A stretch of DNA of 10,830 nt, from positions 1 to 10,830 of the forward strand of contig JAFADX010000253.1 in the NCBI GenBank assembly GCA_023424475.1. The letters run 5' to 3'. Both the position numbers and the translations under genes were made by a program. This DNA comes from Pseudomonadota bacterium. GTDB taxonomy: Bacteria; Pseudomonadota; Alphaproteobacteria; Acetobacterales; Acetobacteraceae. The notes below the pieces were generated by a model. That model was not told where the DNA came from, searched no databases, and saw only the letters and a program-made list of their open reading frames with translations. This document shows positions 1 through 5,688 of this stretch, piece by piece (position 1 is the stretch's first letter; every line of letters starts with the position of its first letter).

Positions 1-34
1 GTGCGGGCCGGTGCCGTCTGATCGAAAAGAGCTC

Positions 35-82
35 TGGAGCAGATCTTGATCAGGTGATTCCACCTGATCAAGATCTGCTCCA
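35..82 (-). terminator. Perfect 22-bp hairpin after truA, probable terminator or repeat element
   Basis: Bases 35-56 are the exact reverse complement of 61-82, with a 4-nt loop (attc, 57-60). The right arm abuts the truA stop codon. Read on the minus strand, the stem is followed by AGAGCTCTTTTC, so a short U-run comes 5-6 nt after it. That fits an intrinsic terminator for the def-fmt-truA group. The stem is longer and more AT-rich than the surroundings and contains AGATCT and TGATCA palindromes. A dispersed palindromic repeat acting as a terminator is therefore also possible. The rest of 1-34 shows no gene. Confidence 0.7.
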
Positions 83-844
83 TCAGGCCCAGGGGATCGG
101 GTCCGGGTAGCGCACGCCCGTCAGCACCAGGCCCTCCGCCGGTGCCGTCTGGCCCGCCCGCGTGCGGTCATGGCCGTCGAGGACCGAGCGGGGCCAGGAG
201 ACGGGCCGCTTGCCGAGGCCGACCTCGGCCAGCGTGCCGACCATGTTGCGGACCTGGTGATGGAGGAAGGATCGTGCCTCGGCGGTGATCACGATCTCCT
301 CGCCCAGGCGTGCGACGTCCAGCCGGTCGAGCGTGCGCAGCGCGGACTTCGCCTGGCAGGCGGCCGCGCGATAGGCGGAGAAGTCGTGCCGGCCGAGGAG
401 GCCTTGCGCCGCTTCGTGCATCGCGCCCGCATCGAGCCGCTTCTGGATGTGCCAGACGCGCCCGAGGTCGAGCGCCGGGCGCGCCCGGCGGTTCAGGATG
501 CGGTAGCGATAGGCGCGCCCGGTCGCCGAGAAGCGCGCGGACCAGTCCGCGGGCGCCAGCGCGGCGCCGAGGATCGCGACGGGGTGGGGCCGGGTGTGGA
601 AGTTCAGCGCCTCCCGCACCCGCTCGGGCGGCAGCCCGGCGGCGAGCGTCACCTGCGCGACCTGGCCTTCGGCATGCACGCCGGCATCGGTGCGGCCGGC
701 GGCGGCCAGGACCGGAACCTCGCCGCCGTTCAGCCGCGCCGCGGCCTCCTCCAGCACCTGCTGGACCGAGAGCCCCGCCTCCTGCCGCTGCCAGCCGACG
801 AAGGGCGCGCCATCGTATTCGACCAGGAGGGCGTAGGAGGGCAT
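83..844 (-). CDS. truA: tRNA pseudouridine(38-40) synthase TruA
   Basis: This 253-residue cytoplasmic enzyme isomerises uridines 38, 39 and 40 in the anticodon stem-loop of many tRNAs. The family signature with the catalytic aspartate is visible as GRTDAGVHAEGQV (about residues 50-62; Asp53 is the nucleophile). A second conserved block, FLHHQVRNMVGTL, lies in the C-terminal half. The N-terminus (YALLVEYDGAPFVGWQRQ) is the standard TruA opening, which supports the ATG at 844. Length is normal for the family. Its ATG overlaps the fmt stop by 1 nt (TGATG), so translation is probably coupled. A strong hairpin follows the stop, so it is probably the last gene of the def-fmt-truA unit. Confidence 0.96.
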   Translation of the reverse strand: MPSYALLVEYDGAPFVGWQRQEAGLSVQQVLEEAAARLNGGEVPVLAAAGRTDAGVHAEGQVAQVTLAAGLPPERVREALNFHTRPHPVAILGAALAPADWSARFSATGRAYRYRILNRRARPALDLGRVWHIQKRLDAGAMHEAAQGLLGRHDFSAYRAAACQAKSALRTLDRLDVARLGEEIVITAEARSFLHHQVRNMVGTLAEVGLGKRPVSWPRSVLDGHDRTRAGQTAPAEGLVLTGVRYPDPIPWA

Positions 845-1749
845 CAGCCGAGGACCGCCCCGCGCGGCAGGGCGAAGCCGCGCAGGAAGGCGTCGGCATC
901 CATCGCCGCGCGGCCGGGGCGCTGCAGGCGCGCCAGGCGCAGCGCGCCGGTGCCGCAGGCGACCAGGGCGGCATCGTCCAGCACCATGCCCGGCGTGCCG
1001 CCGCCGGGTTCGACCCGCGCGGCGAGGACGCGGATCTGCTCGCCGGCGAGGGTGAAGAAGGTGCCGGGCCAGGGGTTCAGGGCGCGGACGCGGCGTTCCA
1101 GCGCCGCGGCGTCCTGCGACCAGTCGAGGCGTCCGTCTTCCTTGGTGAGCTTCGGGGCGTAGGTCACGCCCTCCTCCGGCTGCGGGACCGGACTGGGGTC
1201 CTCGGCGAGGGCACGCAGGACCAGCCGCGCGCCGATGCCGGCCAGCGCATCGTGCAGCGCCTGCACCGTGGTGTCCGGGCCGATCGGAACGGCCTCCCTC
1301 AGCAGCATGGGGCCGGTGTCGAGGCCTTCCTCCATGCGCATGATGGTGATGCCGCTTTCGGCGTCCCCGGCAAGGATCGCCGCGTGGATCGGCGCCGCGC
1401 CGCGCCAGCGCGGCAGCAGGGAGGCGTGGATGTTGAGGCAGCCGCGCCGGGGCGCGTCGAGCATCGCCCTCGGCAGGATCAGCCCGTAGGCCGCGACGAC
1501 CGCCGCATCGAGGTCGAGCGACGCGAAGGCTTCATGCTGCGCCGCGTCGCGCTTCAACCGCGTCGGCGTGCGCACCGGCAGCCCGAGTTCCAGCGCCGCG
1601 CGATGCACCGGGCAGGGCGTCTCCTTCTGCCCGCGCCCGGCGGGCCGCGGCGGCTGGCAATAGACCGCTGCGATCTCGTGCCCCGCATCATGCAGCGCGC
1701 GCAGCGCGGGCACCGCGAAATCCGGGCTGCCCATGAAGGCGATGCGCAT
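844..1749 (-). CDS. fmt: Methionyl-tRNA formyltransferase
   Basis: This 301-residue enzyme transfers a formyl group from 10-formyl-tetrahydrofolate to initiator Met-tRNA. The catalytic triad known from the E. coli enzyme is in place at the same numbers: Asn106 and His108 in LNIHASLLPRWRGAAPIH, and Asp144 in MEEGLDTGPM. The N-terminus MRIAFMGSPDFAVPAL is the typical opening of the Rossmann-like domain. The formyltransferase C-terminal domain follows from about residue 205 (KLTKEDGRLDW, ALNPWPGTFF). A GGAG Shine-Dalgarno sequence lies just upstream of the ATG. It sits between def and truA and shares one base with the truA start. Two hairpins separate it from def. Confidence 0.97.
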   Translation of the reverse strand: MRIAFMGSPDFAVPALRALHDAGHEIAAVYCQPPRPAGRGQKETPCPVHRAALELGLPVRTPTRLKRDAAQHEAFASLDLDAAVVAAYGLILPRAMLDAPRRGCLNIHASLLPRWRGAAPIHAAILAGDAESGITIMRMEEGLDTGPMLLREAVPIGPDTTVQALHDALAGIGARLVLRALAEDPSPVPQPEEGVTYAPKLTKEDGRLDWSQDAAALERRVRALNPWPGTFFTLAGEQIRVLAARVEPGGGTPGMVLDDAALVACGTGALRLARLQRPGRAAMDADAFLRGFALPRGAVLG

Positions 1750-1771
1750 GGCGGCACTCCGGTATCGGTTT

Positions 1772-1826
1772 CCAAGGGCCTTTCGGCCTTTGGCGGGTGG
1801 GGTCCGGGGAGGGCGGCGCCCTCCCC
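1772..1826 (-). promoter_or_regulatory. Tandem hairpins in the def-fmt spacer
   Basis: Two stem-loops fill most of the 78-nt gap. The first (1806-1826) is GGGGAGGGC-ggc-GCCCTCCCC, nine perfect pairs starting 1 nt after the def stop. The second (1772-1793) pairs CCAAGGGCC with GGCCTTTGG (one G-U) around a 4-nt loop. Neither is followed by a U-run on the minus strand. A full intrinsic terminator is therefore not supported. Partial attenuation, or protection of the def and fmt mRNA ends, are possible roles; these are inferred. Confidence 0.55.
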
Positions 1827-1827
1827 G

Positions 1828-2355
1828 TCAGTCCCGCTGCTTCGCCTTCAGCTCCTTCGCGAGCTTCCGCAGCAGCATGTTCCGCTTCAACGCGCTGAGG
1901 TAGTCGACGAAGAGCACCCCGTCGAGGTGGTCGATCTCGTGCTGCAGGCAGGCGGCGAGCAGCCCTTCGCCCTCCACTTCCTTCCTGGCGCCTTCGATGT
2001 CGCGGTAGCGCACCTTCACCCGCGCCGGCCGCGTCACCTCGGCATACTGGCCGGGCAGGGAGAGGCAGCCTTCCTCCCGCGTCGCGGTCTCGGGGCTGGC
2101 GGCGACGATCTCGGGGTTCACCATCACCATCGGCTGGCGGCCCTCGTCCTTCTGCAGGTCGATCACCACCAGGCGCAGCAATTCGCCGACCTGCGGCGCT
2201 GCGAGGCCGATGCCCGGCGCGGCGTACATGCTGGCGAGCATGCGCGGGGCGAGGGCGCGCACCCGGTCCGCATCGGCGGGGCCGACGGGCTTCGCCTTCG
2301 CGCGCAGGCGTGGGTCGGGAACGAAGAGGATCGGGAGGGCTTCGGGCTCGGTCAT
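1828..2355 (-). CDS. def: Peptide deformylase
   Basis: This 175-residue metal-dependent hydrolase removes the N-formyl group from nascent proteins at the ribosome exit. All three family motifs are intact: GIGLAAPQ (48-55), EGCLS (95-99, metal ligand Cys97) and QHEIDH (138-143, with ligands His139 and His143 and catalytic Glu140). The reading frame is open for another 70 codons upstream, but the protein begins naturally at MTEPEALPILFVPDPRL, giving the usual length. I therefore chose the ATG at 2355. No convincing Shine-Dalgarno sequence precedes it, so the mRNA may be weakly led or leaderless. It is divergent from hsp20 across about 130 bp and is first in the minus-strand def-fmt-truA group. 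Confidence 0.96.
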   Translation of the reverse strand: MTEPEALPILFVPDPRLRAKAKPVGPADADRVRALAPRMLASMYAAPGIGLAAPQVGELLRLVVIDLQKDEGRQPMVMVNPEIVAASPETATREEGCLSLPGQYAEVTRPARVKVRYRDIEGARKEVEGEGLLAACLQHEIDHLDGVLFVDYLSALKRNMLLRKLAKELKAKQRD

Positions 2356-2391
2356 GGCGTCGGGGGGCGCATGTAGCCCCCGCCGGACCCC

Positions 2392-2420
2392 CTTGCAACC
2401 GCAGGCCCGACCGCCAAAAT
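2392..2420 (+). promoter_or_regulatory. Possible heat-shock-type promoter of hsp20
   Basis: CTTGCA (2392-2397) resembles the heat-shock sigma-factor -35 element CTTGAA. It is followed after 13 nt by CCGCCAAAAT, a poor match to known -10 boxes. The position would place the transcription start just before the first leader hairpin. The evidence is weak because it rests on one hexamer and location. Confidence 0.25.
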
Positions 2421-2425
2421 CCTCT

Positions 2426-2480
2426 GCGGACGGAGTGCTTCGGGCTCCATCCGCCGCTTCGCTCTCGGATGAGGAGGCCC
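2426..2480 (+). promoter_or_regulatory. Candidate ROSE-like RNA thermometer in the hsp20 leader
   Basis: Two consecutive hairpins fold from the leader sequence. Hairpin I (2426-2454) pairs GCGGACGGAG with CTCCATCCGC, with a single C-A mismatch. Hairpin II (2456-2478) pairs GCUUCGCU with AGGAGGC around an 8-nt loop and buries the whole Shine-Dalgarno GAGGAGG (2471-2477). Within it UCGCU (2459-2463) faces AGGA (2472-2475) with G2461 extra. This matches the U(U/C)GCU-versus-AGGA hallmark of ROSE elements, which melt on heating to release translation of small heat-shock genes. The arrangement, pairing and downstream gene all agree. The folding was done by eye. Confidence 0.7.
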
Positions 2481-2485
2481 TGACG

Positions 2486-2944
2486 ATGTCGCGCCAGTCG
2501 CTGTTCGGTTCGCCGCTGTTCCTCGGCTTCGACCACCTCGAGCAGATGCTCGACCGGGTCGGCAAGAGCGCCGACGGCTACCCGCCCTACAACATCGAGC
2601 AGATCGGCGATCACCGCCTGCGGATCACGCTCGCCGTCGCGGGCTTCGCGATGGACGACCTGCAGATCACGCAGGAGGACAACCAGCTCGTCATCCGCGG
2701 CCGCCAGAAGGACGATGCCGAAGGACGCATCTTCCTCCATCGCGGCATCGCTGCCCGCCAGTTCCAGCGCGCCTTCGTGCTGGCCGAGGGCATGGAGGTC
2801 GAGGGCGCCTGGCTCGACAACGGGCTGCTGCACCTCGAGCTGAAGCGCCCGCAGCCGGAAACGCGGGTCAAGACGATCCGCATCGGCGCGAAGGGCAATG
2901 GCGGCGCCACCGCCCTGGTGGAAGGCCAGGCCGAAGGAGGGTGA
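2486..2944 (+). CDS. Hsp20/alpha-crystallin small heat-shock protein (IbpA-like)
   Basis: This 152-residue ATP-independent chaperone is expected to form oligomers and hold unfolding proteins for later refolding by the DnaK/ClpB machinery. The alpha-crystallin domain spans about residues 33-127, from YPPYNIEQIGDHRLRITLAV to the NGLLHLEL strand typical of the fold. The C-terminal oligomer anchor of the I-x-I type is IRI (131-133). The N-terminal SLFGSPLFLGFDHLEQMLD is characteristic of IbpA and rhizobial class A sHsps. The ATG at 2486 was chosen over upstream in-frame codons because GAGGAGG lies 8 nt before it and homology begins there. A thermometer-like leader precedes it, and a DUF1150 gene follows after 79 nt on the same strand. 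Confidence 0.94.
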   Translation: MSRQSLFGSPLFLGFDHLEQMLDRVGKSADGYPPYNIEQIGDHRLRITLAVAGFAMDDLQITQEDNQLVIRGRQKDDAEGRIFLHRGIAARQFQRAFVLAEGMEVEGAWLDNGLLHLELKRPQPETRVKTIRIGAKGNGGATALVEGQAEGG

Positions 2945-2962
2945 AGCCCTTCAGTGAATCCG

Positions 2963-3006
2963 GGCCCATCCGGGCCGGAATATCCGCACGGGCCTTCGGG
3001 ACGTGC
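2963..3006 (+). promoter_or_regulatory. Stem-loops in the hsp20-DUF1150 spacer
   Basis: GGCCC (2963-2967) pairs with GGGCC (2972-2976) around a 4-nt loop. Further on, GCACG (2986-2990) pairs with CGTGC (3002-3006), enclosing a CC-UUCG-GG tetraloop helix. The second ends 1 nt before the Shine-Dalgarno region of the next gene. They could stabilise the hsp20 mRNA 3' end or adjust translation of the second gene. Neither has a U-run. Confidence 0.35.
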
Positions 3007-3023
3007 CGGAAGGAGACCATGAC

Positions 3024-3287
3024 ATGACCATCGACGACACCAATCGGGAAGACTTCGAGCGCGACGAGGATGCGCTGCCGCCGGAGGCGCTGCGGAACCT
3101 CTCGCCTCTCGACTGGGCGCGCTATGGCGTGGCCAGCATCGCCTATGCACGACCCGTGGTGGTGAACGGCCAGCACGCCGTTTCGATCCACGCCGCCGAC
3201 GGCACGCCGATCGGCGCGGCGCCGACGCTGGCGCTGGCCACGGCGGCGATCCTGCAGCACGGCATGGGCGCCGCGCTGGTGCACTGA
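3024..3287 (+). CDS. DUF1150 family protein
   Basis: This 87-residue protein of unknown function is probably cytoplasmic, as there is no signal peptide or membrane segment. It has an acidic N-terminus (TIDDTNREDFERDEDALPPEAL) followed by a compact conserved core, LSPLDWARYGVASIAYARPV...GQHAVSIHAADGTPIG. The core resembles DUF1150 proteins, which in Alphaproteobacteria are commonly found beside Hsp20 genes. I recognise it by that core and the neighbourhood. The ATG at 3024 has GGAAGGAG upstream at 3008-3015, which is better than the GTG at 3003. It probably shares the hsp20 transcript, so a heat-stress link is inferred by association. Confidence 0.85.
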   Translation: MTIDDTNREDFERDEDALPPEALRNLSPLDWARYGVASIAYARPVVVNGQHAVSIHAADGTPIGAAPTLALATAAILQHGMGAALVH

Positions 3288-3290
3288 CGC

Positions 3291-3412
3291 CGGGCGCGCC
3301 GCCCGCGCCATCGGTCGGGAAGGCGGCCGGCCGCCCGAAGGGCCGCCGGCAGCCCCGCTGTCCGGCCGGAGATGCCGGGCGGCGCAGGGTCCGGGCCTGC
3401 CGCCCCGGACCC
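3291..3412. terminator. GC-rich dyads between convergent operons, probable terminator region
   Basis: The 148-bp gap between the DUF1150 and hpf stop codons holds three inverted repeats. CGGGCG-cgc-CGCCCG (3291-3305) lies 3 nt after the DUF1150 stop. GGCGGCC|GGCCGCC (3322-3335) is a 14-nt palindrome whose left half can also pair with 3341-3347. GGGTCCGGG (3387-3395) pairs perfectly with CCCGGACCC (3404-3412) around 8 nt. No U-run follows on either strand. Termination is therefore inferred from the position between converging genes and the stem strength. I see no gene here. Confidence 0.5.
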
Positions 3413-3435
3413 AGGCAGTCAGGCGTCGCCGGGCC

Positions 3436-4023
3436 TCATTCGGCGGCAGGATCGATCCACCCCACATGCCCGTCGCCGCGCCGGTAGACGACGTTCAGGG
3501 ACCGCGTTGCCTTGTTGCGGAACATCAGGACCGGGACATGGCCGAGGTCCATGCGCATGACCGCCTCGCCCACGGTCAGCAGGGCGATCTCGGCCGGATG
3601 CTCGGCGATGATGGCGCCATGGTCGGCACCGTTGCCGGCGAGGGCGTCCTCGCCTTCTTCCCCCTCGGCGGTGATCTCGATGACGCGCTCGAGGCCATCG
3701 GGCGTGCCGCGTTCGGGGGCGAAGGAGCGGGCATGCTCGTTCACGCGCCGACGATAGCGGCGCAGCCGCTTGGCCAGGTGCTCGGCGGCTTCCTCGAAGG
3801 CGCGGTGCGCATCCGGGCCTTCGCCTTCGGCCCGGATCGCAAGGCCCCGGCCGGCCTTGAGGTTGATGTCGCAGGCGAAAAGCGCGCGCGAACGGTGGAA
3901 GGTGACGTTGGCTTCCAGCGCATGGTCGAAATACTTGCGCGTGATGGCGTCGAGGCCGTCGCGCACATGGGTCTTCAGCGCATCGCCGGTCTCGACCTGC
4001 TTGCCTGCAACGGTGACATGCAT
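3436..4023 (-). CDS. hpf: Ribosome hibernation-promoting factor, long form
   Basis: This 195-residue protein binds the 30S decoding region in stationary phase or starvation and, in the long form, drives 100S dimer formation. The N-terminal S30AE domain covers about residues 1-105 (MHVTVAGKQVETGDALKTHV, ANVTFHRSRALFACDINLKA, ending in LAKRLRRYRRRVNEH). An acidic linker (ITAEGEEGEDALAGNG) leads to the C-terminal dimerisation domain from about 135 to 192 (GEAVMRMDLGHVPVLMFRNK, LNVVYRRGDGHVGWIDP). AGGAGG lies 10 nt before the ATG. It follows rpoN by 102 nt, a classic neighbour arrangement. ptsN, often next in line in other proteobacteria, is absent here. Confidence 0.95.
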   Translation of the reverse strand: MHVTVAGKQVETGDALKTHVRDGLDAITRKYFDHALEANVTFHRSRALFACDINLKAGRGLAIRAEGEGPDAHRAFEEAAEHLAKRLRRYRRRVNEHARSFAPERGTPDGLERVIEITAEGEEGEDALAGNGADHGAIIAEHPAEIALLTVGEAVMRMDLGHVPVLMFRNKATRSLNVVYRRGDGHVGWIDPAAE

Positions 4024-4125
4024 GGGGCTTTGCCCTCCTTCCTCAGTGAAGGGGAGGGGCCGCCCCGTGGCGACCGTATCGCCGGGTCCGCATCCTCCGC
4101 GCGGGCCCGCCCAGGCTGGGTCGGA

Positions 4126-5601
4126 TCAGGCCGGGACGGCCTTCTCCCTTTTGCGCTGCACCGATGACGGTATCCGCAGCGCGTCCCGGTATTTGGCCAC
4201 GGTCCGGCGGGCGATGTCCACGCCTTCCGCGCGAAGTCTGTCGACGATCGCGTCATCGGAGAGGATGCCGGCGGCGGTCTCGGCCTCGACCATGGCCTTG
4301 ATCCGGTGCCGCACCGCCTCCGCGCTCACCGCTTCGCCGCCCGCGGTGCCGGCGATCGCGGTGGTGAAGAAGTACTTCAGTTCGAAGGTGCCGCGCGGCG
4401 TCGCGATCGCCTTGTTGGAAGTGACGCGGGACACGGTGCTCTCGTGCATTCCCACCTCCTCGGCCACGTCGCGCAGGATGAGCGGCTTGAGATGCGCGAC
4501 GCCGTGGCGGAAGAAGCCGTCCTGCCGGCGCACGATCTCGGCCGAGACCTTGAGGATCGTGGTCGCCCGCTGTTCGAGCGACTTCACGAGCCAGGACGCG
4601 GTCTGGAAGCGTTCGGCGAGCCAGGCCTTCTCCTCGCGCGACCTGACGCCGACCGTGGCGCGGGCATGGAAGCCGCGGTTGACCAGGACCCGGGGCAGGG
4701 TCTCGGGGTTCAGCTCGACGATCCAGCCATCCTTGGGCGCGCGGCGCATCAGCACGTCGGGCACCAGCGTCGGCGCCGGCGGGGCGTCGAAGGAGGCGCC
4801 GGGCTTGGGGTCGAGCCGCTTCAGCTCGGCCACCATCTCGGCCAGGTCCTCGGCATCGACGCCGCAGAGCCGCTGCAGGCCGCGCAGGTCGCGCCGCGCC
4901 AGCAATTCGAGGTTGTCGAGCAGCGCGGCCATCGCCGGGTCGAAGCGGTTGCGGTCCTGCAACTGCACCATCAGGCATTCGCGCAGGTCGGTGCAGAACA
5001 TCCCGACCGGGTCGAAGCGCTGCATCCGCCGTCGCACCGCCGTGACGGCCGCTTCCTCGCAGCCGAGCGCCGTGGCGATGGCCGTGTCCGGTACCGGCAG
5101 CCGCCCGGCGGGATCGACCAGCGCCAGCAGGTTCGCCGCGATCATGCGCTCCTGCGCGCTCGCGAAGCTCAGGCGCACCTGTTCGCCGAGATGCTCGCGC
5201 AGGTTCTTCTCCGGCGCGGCCATGGCCTCGATGCCGGAGAGGTCGTCCTCGAAATCCGGCCGCCCGCCGCTGCCCACGGGCGGGGTGCCGGCGTCGTAGA
5301 CATTGTCCCATTCGGTATCGAGCGGCGCGGCGTTCTCGGCCGGCAGGGCCTCGGACCGCGCGGCCTCGGCGGCGTCCGGTGCCTCGGGGGCGGCGGGCAG
5401 CGGGTCCGAGGTGCGGCCGGCATCGGGACCGGGATCGACGCGCTCGTCGCGTTCGAGCAGCGGGTTGCGCTCGAGTTCCTCCTCCACGAAGGCGGTGACC
5501 TCGAGGTTCGAGGACTGCAGCAGCTTGATGGCCTGCCGCAGCTGCGGCGTCATCACCAGCTGCTGGCTGTGGCGGAGGTCGAGCCGCGGCGCGAGGGACA
5601 T
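4126..5601 (-). CDS. rpoN: RNA polymerase sigma-54 factor
   Basis: This 491-residue alternative sigma factor recognises -24/-12 promoters and requires an AAA+ activator. Region I, which contacts the activator, is MSLAPRLDLRHSQQLVMTPQLRQAIKLLQSSNLEVTAFVE (residues 1-40). An acidic, low-complexity region II follows (about 50-130). The core-binding and helix-turn-helix parts come later (DVAEEVGMHESTVSRV). The C-terminal RpoN box ARRTVAKYRD is intact at 464-473. Length is normal. The start is clear from region I. The only nearby Shine-Dalgarno sequence (GGAG, 9 nt before the ATG) sits inside a hairpin. It lies downstream of lptB, a long-known lpt-rpoN-hpf synteny. Confidence 0.97.
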   Translation of the reverse strand: MSLAPRLDLRHSQQLVMTPQLRQAIKLLQSSNLEVTAFVEEELERNPLLERDERVDPGPDAGRTSDPLPAAPEAPDAAEAARSEALPAENAAPLDTEWDNVYDAGTPPVGSGGRPDFEDDLSGIEAMAAPEKNLREHLGEQVRLSFASAQERMIAANLLALVDPAGRLPVPDTAIATALGCEEAAVTAVRRRMQRFDPVGMFCTDLRECLMVQLQDRNRFDPAMAALLDNLELLARRDLRGLQRLCGVDAEDLAEMVAELKRLDPKPGASFDAPPAPTLVPDVLMRRAPKDGWIVELNPETLPRVLVNRGFHARATVGVRSREEKAWLAERFQTASWLVKSLEQRATTILKVSAEIVRRQDGFFRHGVAHLKPLILRDVAEEVGMHESTVSRVTSNKAIATPRGTFELKYFFTTAIAGTAGGEAVSAEAVRHRIKAMVEAETAAGILSDDAIVDRLRAEGVDIARRTVAKYRDALRIPSSVQRKREKAVPA

Positions 5602-5604
5602 TAT

Positions 5605-5621
5605 CCGGCGCTCCGCGCCGG
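5605..5621 (-). promoter_or_regulatory. Hairpin holding the rpoN Shine-Dalgarno sequence
   Basis: On the minus strand CCGGCGC-GGA-GCGCCGG folds into seven perfect GC pairs with a 3-nt loop. It ends 3 nt before the rpoN ATG. The presumed Shine-Dalgarno GGAG (5611-5614) occupies the loop and the first base of the 3' arm. This geometry would restrict ribosome access. Whether it is regulatory is inferred. Confidence 0.5.
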
Positions 5622-5638
5622 CGGTTGCGCGGCGGCCC

Positions 5639-5684
5639 CGCGCCGTGGACCCGGGGTTGGCGTGGCGGCTAGGTGCACGGCGCG
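5639..5684 (-). repeat. 9-bp dyad in the lptB-rpoN spacer
   Basis: CGCGCCGTG (5639-5647) is the exact reverse complement of CACGGCGCG (5676-5684), with 28 nt between. It starts 4 nt after the lptB stop codon. No U-run follows on the minus strand, so a terminator is not well supported. An operator-like dyad or an mRNA 3'-end stabiliser is possible. Confidence 0.35.
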
Positions 5685-5688
5685 AAAA

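Noticed and set aside
310..2376. Very long plus-strand open frame of 688 codons opposite truA, fmt and def
   Set aside because: Its composition is Arg/Ala/Gly-rich with no recognisable domain, and three well-supported minus-strand genes with intact catalytic motifs occupy the same DNA. It is a high-GC shadow frame.
2210..2485. Upstream extension of hsp20 by 92 codons
   Set aside because: GAGGAGG at 2471-2477 and the start of IbpA-like sequence at 2486 define the start. The extension overlaps def.
2356..2565. Upstream extension of def by 70 codons
   Set aside because: It would run through the hsp20 leader and start codon. The extra residues are unlike deformylases, and the shorter form has the family length.
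4069..4083. GGCGA-ccgta-TCGCC stem between rpoN and hpf as a terminator
   Set aside because: It has only five pairs and no U-run. rpoN and hpf are usually transcribed together, so I did not call it a feature.
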